Source: a virus. Taken from it: DNA of 20,410 nt. The stretch covers positions 1 through 20,410 of the IMG/VR virus record IMGVR_UViG_3300017991_000452. One strand, written 5' to 3'. Both the position numbers and the translations under genes were made by a program. The number at the start of each line of letters is the position of its first letter. Position 1 is the first letter of the stretch. Below the pieces are notes generated by a model, which was given only the letters and a program-made list of their open reading frames with translations, ran no database searches and was not told the origin of the DNA. This document shows, in pieces, positions 6,764-12,160 of this stretch.

Positions 6764-7186
6764 ATGGCAAACCCTCGAAAATACCCCGGAAAATACAGAA
6801 ATGCCGAGCTGGCAAAGATCCACATCGCCAAAAAGCAGCTTGGCATGGATGACGACGCGTACCGGGACATGCTGTGGATTCTGTGCGGGGTGCGGTCTGC
6901 GGCGGATCTGTCTCCGGGCGGGCGCAAAATTGTGCTTGAACACTTAAAAGACGCCGGTTTTGCGCAGAAAACAAAAGGCCGGCCGGAGCTGACCCGGTCC
7001 GCGCAACTGCGGAAAATCGAAGCGCTGCTGACCATCGGTGATAAATCCTGGGCCTATGCGGACGGAATCGCAAAGCGGATCTGCAAGGTGGACAAAATGG
7101 CATGGGTGCCGGAGAACCAGCTATATAAAATCATCACCGCGTTGCGGAAGCAGGCACAGCGCGAGGGATGGGACCTGAATGAATAG
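6764..7186 (+). CDS. gemA: GemA-like regulator (Mu gp16 family, DUF1018)
   Basis: This 140-residue protein has the DUF1018 signature: an N-terminal KIHIAKKQLGMDDDAYRDML...GVRSAADLSPGGRKIVLEHLKDAGF, followed by RSAQLRKIEALLTIGDKSWAYADGIAKRIC and a C-terminal LYKIITALRKQAQREG. In Mu, GemA alters host gene expression and DNA topology and is linked to late regulation through the overlapping mor gene; here no Mor-like reading frame was recognised next to it. The ribosome site GGAAG lies immediately after a hairpin repeat. Length is typical of the family. Biochemical function in this phage is inferred from homology only. Confidence 0.9.
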   Translation: MANPRKYPGKYRNAELAKIHIAKKQLGMDDDAYRDMLWILCGVRSAADLSPGGRKIVLEHLKDAGFAQKTKGRPELTRSAQLRKIEALLTIGDKSWAYADGIAKRICKVDKMAWVPENQLYKIITALRKQAQREGWDLNE

Positions 7187-7190
7187 GCGG

Positions 7191-7211
7191 CAGGGGCGAA
7201 TCATCATTCGC
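7191..7211. repeat. Decayed GGGGCGAAT hairpin repeat
   Basis: CAGGGGCGAATCATCATTCGC keeps the left arm and loop, but the right arm ends early (CTTATA instead of CCCCTAC). It lies just after the gemA stop and before a long run of 7-base repeats. Confidence 0.6.
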
Positions 7212-7220
7212 TTATATAGG

Positions 7221-7327
7221 TTGAAGGTGGAAGGCTGAAGGGCCGAAGGATTAAACCTTAAACCTTAAACCTTAAACCTTATACCTTATACCTTATACCT
7301 TATACCTTATACCTTAAACCTTATACC
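7221..7327. repeat. Heptamer tandem array, NNGAAGG then TTAAACC/TTATACC
   Basis: 7221-7249 holds four NNGAAGG-like units, the last with one extra base. From 7251 to 7327 eleven exact 7-base units follow without interruption: four TTAAACC, five TTATACC, one TTAAACC, one TTATACC. The ordering by blocks suggests slippage-type expansion. The array ends 13 bases before the ATG of the next gene, so copy number could change its 5-prime leader. Confidence 0.95.
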
Positions 7328-7340
7328 TAACAAAGGAACC

Positions 7341-7607
7341 ATGAGACAGGAAACCGGAAACAAGCAGCGCGCTGCGGCTGACGTCAAAATCATCTGGGAT
7401 ATGACGGACGTGACATACGCGCCCTGGTGGGTCCGGTTCCTGCTGGCATATAAAAAGCCCATCACCGTAGATATGACGGGATGGCATTACCGGGTGACGT
7501 ATAAAACCCTTTTTGGAAAACCCTATTTTATTCGGGCGTGGGTGGTATTTCACACGCCCATGGTATCAATTAAAAAACAGGAGACGGCCGATCATGACGC
7601 CCCATGA
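7341..7607 (+). CDS. Hypothetical protein with repeat-derived N-terminus
   Basis: This 88-residue protein is not recognised. The first residues (MRQETGNK) are encoded by GAGACAG/GAAACCG/GAAACAA heptamers like those after gam, so the N-terminus seems to derive from an intergenic repeat. The body (VKIIWDMTDVTYAPWWVRFLLAYKKPITVDMTGWHYRVTYKTLFGKPYFIRAWVVF) is rich in aromatic residues and beta-like. AAAGGA lies only 3 bases from the ATG, closer than usual. An in-frame ATG at 7401 is an alternative start without a clear ribosome site. It overlaps the next gene by 14 bases. Confidence 0.5.
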   Translation: MRQETGNKQRAAADVKIIWDMTDVTYAPWWVRFLLAYKKPITVDMTGWHYRVTYKTLFGKPYFIRAWVVFHTPMVSIKKQETADHDAP

Positions 7608-7911
7608 AACACTCAACAGCATACTGAAACAATGCGGAATGCGCAAAAAAGCGAGCTACAACCGAAAAGAAGTGATCCGGGTCCTTGGGATTTCCTCCCG
7701 CACCTTCTGGCGGTATGTGACGGCGTATGAGCTGGGCATGGACGGCACGCCGGCCAATCCGTGGGCCATTGACAGTTACATGACGCGGGGACATCACCGG
7801 GTACGGTATGATGAGCTCGCGGACTGGCTGGAGCGGAACCGGACCTGCCATCGGAAACACGCGGATGACCGGCCGGATACACAGACCATGGATTCGCCGG
7901 GGTTTGGATAA
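7594..7911 (+). CDS. Helix-turn-helix (excisionase/MerR-like) DNA-binding protein
   Basis: This 105-residue protein carries a MerR/excisionase-type helix-turn-helix at about residues 24-44 (YNRKEVIRVLGISSRTFWRYV), followed by a wing-like segment (IDSYMTRGHHRVRYDELADWLERN), the usual pattern of small DNA-binding adaptors. I start at ATG 7594, with AGGAG at 7579-7583; the same frame is open further upstream but lacks a site. It lies between gemA and the lysis genes, where Mu has its middle and late activators (Mor, C), so a late-transcription regulator is plausible. No Mor-family signature is visible, so this is inference. Confidence 0.65.
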   Translation: MTPHETLNSILKQCGMRKKASYNRKEVIRVLGISSRTFWRYVTAYELGMDGTPANPWAIDSYMTRGHHRVRYDELADWLERNRTCHRKHADDRPDTQTMDSPGFG

Positions 7912-7916
7912 AAATG

Positions 7917-7944
7917 AACATCCAACATCCAACATCCAACATCG
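7917..7944. repeat. Heptamer tandem repeat, AACATCC type
   Basis: Four 7-base units (AACATCC three times, then AACATCG) lie 5 bases after the stop of the HTH gene. They lead directly into the 88-bp hairpin composite at 7956. A similar run precedes the composite at 11480. Confidence 0.9.
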
Positions 7945-7955
7945 AATTTTGAATC

Positions 7956-8043
7956 GTAGGGGCAGACCTGTGTGTCTGCCCTGTTGGGGCGAATGATTAT
8001 TCGCCCGTACAATTTATGGGCGGACACACAGGTCCGCCCCTAC
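7956..8043 (-). repeat. 88-bp three-hairpin composite element, inverted copy
   Basis: It consists of a GCAGAC/GTCTGC hairpin, linker TGTT, a central GCGAAT/ATTCGC hairpin ending GTAC, linker AATTTAT and a GCGGAC/GTCCGC hairpin, flanked by GTAGGGG and CCCCTAC. Its reverse complement matches the elements at 10062 and 11480 in length, order and both linkers. Exact shared architecture argues for one discrete dispersed element rather than independent hairpins. Confidence 0.9.
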
Positions 8044-8051
8044 GGATTGAT

Positions 8052-8090
8052 TGGATGAAAAAACGGCAAATACGGACATTTTTTCATCCA
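8052..8090. repeat. 12-bp inverted repeat TGGATGAAAAAA/TTTTTTCATCCA
   Basis: The perfect arms at 8052-8063 and 8079-8090 are separated by 15 bases. The right arm lies 22 bases before the ATG of the zinc-finger gene. On the + strand the structure has no T-tract after it, so a terminator is unlikely. The arm core GGATGAAAAA also makes up the palindrome at 18402-18421. Confidence 0.75.
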
Positions 8091-8111
8091 TAACAAAAAA
8101 AAGGAGCCGGC

Positions 8112-8789
8112 ATGATCACCTGCCCGTACAAACACAAAACAACAATCCCGGAGCGCACGTGCGCGCTGCGGTACCGAAACGCGAACCAGCCAACGGTTTG
8201 GGGACACAACAAGCAGCCGGGATGGGATGACTCCCATTGCAAGGATTGCGAGATCGGCGCCCGGCTGTACAGCCAAGGATACGGCGAAAAAACCAGAAAG
8301 GAGACAATGATGGAAAAACCGGATAACGCGGGCGCCCATGTCATTGACGGCGTGACGCTGTATGAACAACCCGGCCGCCTGGCAAAAAGCAAGCCCGTGC
8401 TGGTGGATGAATCGGGCGAGATCAAAGGCAAAATCTGCTCCAAATGCCTTCAGGCAAAACTGCTGGCCGATTTTTACACACATGCGGCCTGCGCGGGCGG
8501 AGTGGAAGCCCAGTGCAAAATCTGCCACCGCGCGTACGATAAAACCCGAAAGTCCGGGCATGTGAAAAAAACGCCCGGCACGAAAACGCCCGTAGGGACG
8601 AATCATCATTCGCCCGCGCAGGCACCTGGGACAACAAAAACGAATAATGATGCGCCCCTCTCCGATTCCCCGGTTCAGCATGCCGCAGGGGCGAAAAGTT
8701 TTACGCTCGAACACCTGGCCGCCAGGGGGCTTAAATGGCCCAAACAGGTTAAAATCAGCATCACGATTGATATCAATCCGTTTTTTTAA
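8112..8789 (+). CDS. Zinc-finger-like hypothetical phage protein with internal start and repeat insertion
   Basis: This 225-residue protein has two cysteine clusters. The first is C4, C17, C43, C46 (CPYK...ERTC...CKDC). The second is C109-x2-C112 with C135-x2-C138 (CSKCLQAKLLADFY...CKICHRAY), a zinc-ribbon pattern also seen next to phage HNH nucleases, though no HNH triad is visible. AAAAGGAG precedes the ATG at 8112. A second strong site, AAAGGAG at 8296-8302, lies just before in-frame ATGs at 8307 and 8310, so a 160-residue product containing only the second cluster may also be made. Codons about 160-183 are read through a hairpin repeat (VGTNHHSPAQ...NNDAPLSD) without breaking the frame. 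Function is unknown. Confidence 0.6.
   Translation: MITCPYKHKTTIPERTCALRYRNANQPTVWGHNKQPGWDDSHCKDCEIGARLYSQGYGEKTRKETMMEKPDNAGAHVIDGVTLYEQPGRLAKSKPVLVDESGEIKGKICSKCLQAKLLADFYTHAACAGGVEAQCKICHRAYDKTRKSGHVKKTPGTKTPVGTNHHSPAQAPGTTKTNNDAPLSDSPVQHAAGAKSFTLEHLAARGLKWPKQVKISITIDINPFF
8592..8660. repeat. GTAGGGGCGAAT-type repeat fragments inside a coding region
   Basis: GTAGGGACGAATCATCATTCGCCC lies at 8592-8615 in direct orientation and a CGAATAATGATGCGCCCC half element at 8641-8658. Both fall within the zinc-finger gene, in frame, with about 25 bases between them. This is the only place in the window where the family is embedded in a gene rather than at its edge. Confidence 0.75.
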
Positions 8790-8887
8790 AGATTCTGTGC
8801 CAAACCCTGCCTAACCGACACGACATTTATATTTTTTTCCTTTATTATGATTCCCGAAGACACGTTTTTTCACTGTTACCTCCTGTG

Positions 8888-8926
8888 TTTACCCGGATGG
8901 CCGGACAGGCCGGTCATCCGGGTAAA
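8888..8926. other. Long hairpin upstream of the lysis cassette
   Basis: Bases 8888-8904 (starting TTTACCCGGATGG) pair with 8910-8926 (ending CATCCGGGTAAA) with one G-T mismatch and a 5-base loop. It lies in the 166-base gap between the zinc-finger gene and the muramidase gene, 29 bases before the chosen TTG start. No T-tract follows. It could be a weak terminator, an mRNA stability element or a leader that tunes endolysin translation. Confidence 0.55.
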
Positions 8927-8955
8927 ACGCCGGAACAATATCGGGGATTATCAAT

Positions 8956-9528
8956 TTGCAGCAACACGAAACCAGCCCGAAACCGGATGCCGTTTTCGAC
9001 ATCGCCGTGAACATCACCCTGGACCACGAAAAGGGATATGTGTTTGACCCGGAAGATCCGGGCGGAGAGACAAAATACGGCATCTCAAAGCGGTCTTATC
9101 CGAACATCGAAATATCCGGCCTGGACCGCGTCCTGGCCAAACGGATCTATTACCAGGACTTCTGGAAAAAACCCAAACTGCATCTGCTGGCGGCCACGGC
9201 CCCGGATCTTGCCATCAAGGTCTTTGACCTGGGGGTCAACTGCGGTTCGCGAACCGCTGTACGGTTCCTTCAGCGGGCCGTAAACACGGTCTGCACAGGC
9301 ATGGTGCCGCCCCGCCGCGCGGCCCGATGGCGTCAGAAAATTGCAAAAATCATCACAAACAAGCCTTTGGCCGTTGACGGATTTATCGGCCCCGTCACCA
9401 TTTCCGTCATTCATGCCTGCCCGTATGATGAGGCGCTGATGAGCGCGTTAAAGGGCGAGGCATATGCGCATTATAAAAATTTAAACCCGTTGTATATTCC
9501 GGGCTGGCTGACGCGGCTGGAGACGTAG
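8956..9528 (+). CDS. GH108 N-acetylmuramidase endolysin
   Basis: This 190-residue enzyme hydrolyses the glycan strands of peptidoglycan to release progeny. The GH108 signature is clear: DHEKGYVFDPEDPGGETKYGIS at about residues 23-44, with catalytic Glu at about 25. It is followed by a helical domain (RIYYQDFWKKPKL...LAIKVFDLGVNCG) and a PG_binding_3-like C-terminus (ADGFIGPVT-type loop as VDGFIGPVTISVIHA, then ALKGEAYAHYKNLNP). There is no signal peptide, so export would need the holin-like neighbour. I use TTG at 8956 with GGGGA about 9 bases upstream; no in-frame ATG fits. The gene opens the lysis cassette, ahead of the holin-like and spanin-like genes. Confidence 0.9.
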   Translation: MQQHETSPKPDAVFDIAVNITLDHEKGYVFDPEDPGGETKYGISKRSYPNIEISGLDRVLAKRIYYQDFWKKPKLHLLAATAPDLAIKVFDLGVNCGSRTAVRFLQRAVNTVCTGMVPPRRAARWRQKIAKIITNKPLAVDGFIGPVTISVIHACPYDEALMSALKGEAYAHYKNLNPLYIPGWLTRLET

Positions 9529-9574
9529 CATGCATATTATAATGACCCAAAAAATTAATACAAAGGAGTTCATC

Positions 9575-10057
9575 ATGAAAAAATCAGGCTATATCGCATT
9601 AATCATCATGCTTGTCAGTTTTACGGCCTTTTGTCTGCTGCCGGTGATCTGCCTGGCAGCCGTCCCGGTTACCGACGCAACCGGGACCCCCCTGGGCCAG
9701 GCCCTGGCGGATTTTTTTACAAACACCCTGTTTCCCGTGATCAATGCCCTGCTGATCGGTCTCATCGGCTGGGCCGTCATCAAGATAGGGAATAAATATA
9801 AAATCGACGCCCTGATTGATGCGGAACTGATGATCCAGAACGCGGCCGCCAAAGGAATCGCCCTGGCCGAGGAAATGGCGGCGAAAAAGCTCAAAACCGC
9901 GAACATCAAAGTATCCGGAAACGAAAAACTGGATATCGCCGTTGCCCAGGTGCTGCAGGCGGCCCCGAAAATATCCAGGGATCAGGCCCAGGAATATGTT
10001 GAGGCGATCCTGGCCAAGACCAAAGGGACCGGGGCCACGAACGAAAAAACGGTTTAA
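9575..10057 (+). CDS. Holin-like membrane protein (LLH-holin type)
   Basis: This 160-residue inner-membrane protein has a hydrophobic N-terminal segment (about 5-28, signal-like, ending in CLAA) and a second membrane segment (about 50-70: TLFPVINALLIGLIGWAVIKIG). A long charged, alanine-rich helix follows (AELMIQNAAAKGIALAEEMAAKKLK), then KLDIAVAQVLQAAPK...AQEYVEAILA, as in phage holins of the LL-H type. It would make the lesion or export route for the endolysin encoded just upstream. I start at ATG 9575 with AAAGGAG; an upstream in-frame ATG at 9530 is less well supported. The 88-bp hairpin composite follows directly. Confidence 0.75.
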   Translation: MKKSGYIALIIMLVSFTAFCLLPVICLAAVPVTDATGTPLGQALADFFTNTLFPVINALLIGLIGWAVIKIGNKYKIDALIDAELMIQNAAAKGIALAEEMAAKKLKTANIKVSGNEKLDIAVAQVLQAAPKISRDQAQEYVEAILAKTKGTGATNEKTV

Positions 10058-10061
10058 CATC

Positions 10062-10149
10062 GTAGGGGCGCACCTGCGTGTGCGCCCATAAATTGTACGG
10101 GCGAATAATCATTCGCCCCAACAGGGCAGACACGCAGGTCTGCCCCTAC
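10062..10149 (+). repeat. 88-bp three-hairpin composite element
   Basis: The order is a GCGCAC/GTGCGC hairpin, linker ATAAATT, GTAC plus central GCGAAT/ATTCGC hairpin, linker AACA and a GCAGAC/GTCTGC hairpin, closed by GTAGGGG and CCCCTAC. It has the same orientation as 11480-11567 and the opposite to 7956-8043. It starts 5 bases after the holin-like stop and ends 14 bases before the next start. Confidence 0.92.
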
Positions 10150-10163
10150 GGCTGGATTAAATA

Positions 10164-10415
10164 ATGATTTCCGCGATCATCAAATTAATCGTCATTCTCA
10201 TCCCCCTGGGGCTGGAATGGCTGCTGGACCATAAAAAACAGGAATCATCCTATGAAGGCAAAATCAACCGCTTTGATAAGGCCCTGGCGGATCGTAATGT
10301 GTCTGGTCTGTCTGCTGCTTTTGACCGGATGCGCGTTGTTCAAAAGCCCGGAAACCCAAGTTGTGGTGATCCCCTCCGAGCGGGTGATCAAGGCACTGCC
10401 CAACGGCAATTATGA
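10164..10415 (+). CDS. Small membrane protein, possible i-spanin-like partner
   Basis: This 83-residue protein has one N-terminal membrane segment (ISAIIKLIVILIPLGLEWLL, about 2-21), then a charged region (DHKKQESSYEGKINRFDKALADRNVSGLSAAFDRMR). It is typical of small lysis-cassette proteins of transposable phages. Its last 164 bases overlap the lipoprotein gene in another frame, like Rz/Rz1 pairs, which disrupt the outer membrane in the last lysis step. The soluble part is shorter than in a standard i-spanin, so the spanin role is uncertain. The ribosome site is weak, since the start follows closely on the hairpin composite. Confidence 0.6.
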   Translation: MISAIIKLIVILIPLGLEWLLDHKKQESSYEGKINRFDKALADRNVSGLSAAFDRMRVVQKPGNPSCGDPLRAGDQGTAQRQL

Positions 10416-10521
10416 AGTAACGCCTGCCTGGCTCAAGGAACGGTATGAATATGAAGCATGGATTACGGAGCAACTGGAAGGGTGTCGGGTGTCAGGTGTC
10501 AGGAAAGACCCTGAACCCTGA
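10252..10521 (+). CDS. Overlapping lipoprotein, o-spanin-like (Rz1-like)
   Basis: This 89-residue protein has a lipoprotein signal peptide: basic start, hydrophobic core and lipobox L-T-G-C, with the lipidated Cys at about residue 27 (VCLLLLTGCALF). The mature part (VVVIPSERVIKALPNGNYEVTPAWLKERYEYEAWITEQLEGC) is typical of outer-membrane lysis lipoproteins in Mu-like phages. It starts inside the preceding gene in a different frame with AGGA upstream. The last codons (CRVSGVRKDPEP) are encoded by GGTGTCA and ACCCTGA heptamer repeats, and the TGA stop itself lies in an ACCCTGA unit. The original C-terminus may therefore have been replaced or extended by repeat sequence. Confidence 0.75.
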   Translation: MKAKSTALIRPWRIVMCLVCLLLLTGCALFKSPETQVVVIPSERVIKALPNGNYEVTPAWLKERYEYEAWITEQLEGCRVSGVRKDPEP

Positions 10522-10566
10522 ACACTGTAGGGGCAAAAAATATTTTGCCCCTACCCTGAACCCTGA
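10481..10566. repeat. Heptamer repeats (GGTGTCA, ACCCTGA) enclosing a 28-bp palindromic repeat
   Basis: 10481-10501 holds three GGTGTC(G/A) units. 10508-10521 holds two ACCCTGA units. The hairpin GTAGGGGCAAAA...TTTTGCCCCTAC occupies 10527-10554 and is followed by two more ACCCTGA units at 10553-10566. The hairpin thus sits inside a heptamer array, as if inserted there or as if the array expanded on both sides. Confidence 0.85.
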
Positions 10567-10586
10567 CCACCGGAGCGAAGCGACAA

Positions 10587-10802
10587 ATGGATGAAGCGGA
10601 CCGCGCCCGGATCACGAGCGACCGTCACCTGGCCGAAGCCATGGCGGGCATCAAAAAAAATATGCCCACGGGTGAATCACACACCCATTGCGCCGATTGC
10701 GGTGAGCCCATCCCCCAGGCCCGCCGCATGGCCGCAAAAGGCTGCGCCCGGTGCGCGGAATGCCAGGCGGAACATGAACAACTGGAACGGAGGATGATGT
10801 GA
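10587..10802 (+). CDS. DksA/TraR-type C4 zinc-finger protein
   Basis: This 71-residue protein has an N-terminal helix (MDEADRARITSDRHLAEAMAGIKK) and a C4 zinc finger formed by C35-x2-C38 (CADCGEPIPQARR) and C56-x2-C59 (CARCAEC), the DksA/TraR family signature. Such short phage forms can act on RNA polymerase through its secondary channel without needing ppGpp, or may have other roles. Position in the late small-gene cluster before the gp25-like gene is usual in Mu-like phages. GGAG lies about 11 bases before the ATG. The 3-prime end overlaps the next gene (ATGATGTGA). Confidence 0.88.
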   Translation: MDEADRARITSDRHLAEAMAGIKKNMPTGESHTHCADCGEPIPQARRMAAKGCARCAECQAEHEQLERRMM

Positions 10803-11122
10803 CGATTGCTGAATTTTATCATGAATTAATCGCCTCGCTGCCGGCCATCGGCACCATCGGCATGACAATCTATGTCTGGCTGGCCAACCGCCAGCGGGTG
10901 AAAACAGCCCGGATCAACAATATGGACGCGCGGATCGGCAACCATGAGACCCGGATCGTATGCATTGAAAACGACATGAAACATGTACCGACCCAGGAAA
11001 GCATTACCGGGCTGAAAAACGCCATTGCCGATATGAACACGAAACTGTCGGAAACCAAGGGGCGACTGTCCGGCATCAACCGGGCCGTGGACCTGATTAA
11101 CGAACATCTCATCAATACATAA
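10799..11122 (+). CDS. Mu gp25-like membrane/coiled-coil protein (DUF2730)
   Basis: This 107-residue protein has one N-terminal membrane segment (about 8-28: IASLPAIGTIGMTIYVWLANR) followed by a long predicted coiled coil (MDARIGNHETRIVCIEND...LKNAIADMNTKLSETKGRLSGINRAVDLINEHL). This layout and the position match DUF2730, Mu gp25. The start is GTG at 10799, overlapping the stop of the zinc-finger gene, with GGAGG upstream. The role in the phage cycle is not established; an inner-membrane location is likely. Confidence 0.8.
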   Translation: MTIAEFYHELIASLPAIGTIGMTIYVWLANRQRVKTARINNMDARIGNHETRIVCIENDMKHVPTQESITGLKNAIADMNTKLSETKGRLSGINRAVDLINEHLINT

Positions 11123-11132
11123 GGGTGGTAAC

Positions 11133-11432
11133 GTGGGAAATTTCGAACAATTGATTTCAGAGGATATCCGGCTGGTCATGTTGCGGTGCCTGGAGGAAGT
11201 CTCCGACTATTCGCTTAATGAATCGGTCCTTCTTTCCGCCCTGGGCGCGTTCGGCCATCATGTGAGCCGGGACCGGGTGCGGACGGAAATGGACTGGCTG
11301 GCCGAACAGAACCTGATCACCATTGACATGATATCCGACATTCGGATCGCTGTTCTGACCGCGCGCGGCGCGGATGCGGCATGCGGACGGGCCACCGTGT
11401 CCGGGGTCAAAAGACCCGGCCCGAGGGGATGA
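11133..11432 (+). CDS. Mu gp26-like small protein (VpaChn25_0724 family)
   Basis: This 99-residue protein (FEQLISEDIRLVMLRCLEEVSDYSLNESVLLSALGAFGHHVSRDRVRTEMDWLAEQNLITI...RIAVLTARGADAACGRATVSGVKRPGP) fits the family found between the gp25-like gene and the small terminase in Mu-like phages. The middle looks like a winged helix (SLNESVL...SRDRVRTEMDWLAEQNLI), so DNA binding is likely. GTG at 11133 is the start; AAGGGTGG lies upstream. The RPGP-type C-terminus is common to the family. Confidence 0.82.
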   Translation: MGNFEQLISEDIRLVMLRCLEEVSDYSLNESVLLSALGAFGHHVSRDRVRTEMDWLAEQNLITIDMISDIRIAVLTARGADAACGRATVSGVKRPGPRG

Positions 11433-11440
11433 AACAGATG

Positions 11441-11475
11441 AACATCCAACATCCAACATTGAACATCAAACATCG
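11441..11475. repeat. Heptamer tandem repeat, AACATCC type, second locus
   Basis: Five 7-base units follow the gp26-like gene: AACATCC twice, then AACATTG, AACATCA and AACATCG. A GAAACAG word lies just before it at 11431-11437. The run leads into the 88-bp composite at 11480, just as at 7917-7956. Confidence 0.88.
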
Positions 11476-11479
11476 AATT

Positions 11480-11567
11480 GTAGGGGTGCACCTGCGTGTG
11501 TGCCCATAAATTGTACGGGCGAATAATCATTCGCCCCAACAGGGCAGACACACAGGTCTGCCCCTAC
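11480..11567 (+). repeat. 88-bp three-hairpin composite element, third copy
   Basis: Same length, hairpin order and linkers (ATAAATT, AACA) as 10062-10149. The first hairpin here has GTGCAC/GTGTGC arms instead of GCGCAC/GTGCGC, and the last has ACACAC where the other has ACACGC. It ends 11 bases before the small-terminase start, so the hairpin lies within the leader of that gene. Confidence 0.92.
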
Positions 11568-11578
11568 CGAAAAAACAT

Positions 11579-12160
11579 ATGCCGAAAAAAAAACAGCAAT
11601 CATCCATCGACCGGCTCCCTGACGACATCCGGGAAAAACTCCAGGAGCTGCTTCGTGATCCGCGCGTGACCCAACTGGATGCCACGGCCCGGATCAATGC
11701 GATCCTCGAGGCCGAAGGCCATGACGACCGGCTGAGTAAATCAGCCGTCAACCGGTATGCCGTGCGCATGGCGGAAGTGGGCGCAAAACTGCGCGAAACC
11801 CGCGAAGTGGCAAAAATGTGGATCGGGCAATTAGGTGCCGAGCCCCAGGGCGAAGTGGGAAAATTACTTAACGAAATGGTCCGCACCCTGGCTTTCCGGA
11901 CGGCCATGCGGGCCCATGAATCTCCGGAAGATGAACCCATTGATCCGAAACTGTTAAAAAGCCTGGCCATTTCCGTGTACCGCCTGGAAAAGGCGGCTTC
12001 AGAAAACCTCCAGTTAGAAGAAAGGATCCGGAAGCAGGAACGGGAAGCGGCCAAGGCCGAGGCGGCCAGGGCGGTTGAAAAGGTTGCGAAAAAACAAGGC
12101 ACCAGCGCTGAAACCATTGATGCGCTCCGGGCCGCAATTATGACGGAAATGTCTTCATGA
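11579..12160 (+). CDS. Small terminase-like protein (Mu gp27, DUF3486)
   Basis: This 193-residue protein has the DUF3486 pattern: SSIDRLPDDIREKLQELLRDPRVTQLDATARINAIL near the N-terminus, then SKSAVNRYAVRMAEVGAKLRETREVAKMW, and a helical C-terminal region rich in Ala, Glu and Lys (about 125-180). The N-terminal part is expected to be a helix-turn-helix that recognises phage DNA for headful packaging. The C-terminal helices probably mediate oligomerisation. It overlaps the large terminase gene by four bases (ATGA), which supports a shared operon and complex. Only a weak ribosome site is seen, since the hairpin composite ends just upstream. Confidence 0.88.
   Translation: MPKKKQQSSIDRLPDDIREKLQELLRDPRVTQLDATARINAILEAEGHDDRLSKSAVNRYAVRMAEVGAKLRETREVAKMWIGQLGAEPQGEVGKLLNEMVRTLAFRTAMRAHESPEDEPIDPKLLKSLAISVYRLEKAASENLQLEERIRKQEREAAKAEAARAVEKVAKKQGTSAETIDALRAAIMTEMSS

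Noticed and set aside
8847-9047. + strand frame of 66 codons overlapping the muramidase start
   Set aside because: It crosses the hairpin at 8888-8926 and then reads the muramidase gene in a wrong frame; the GH108 frame is clearly the coding one.
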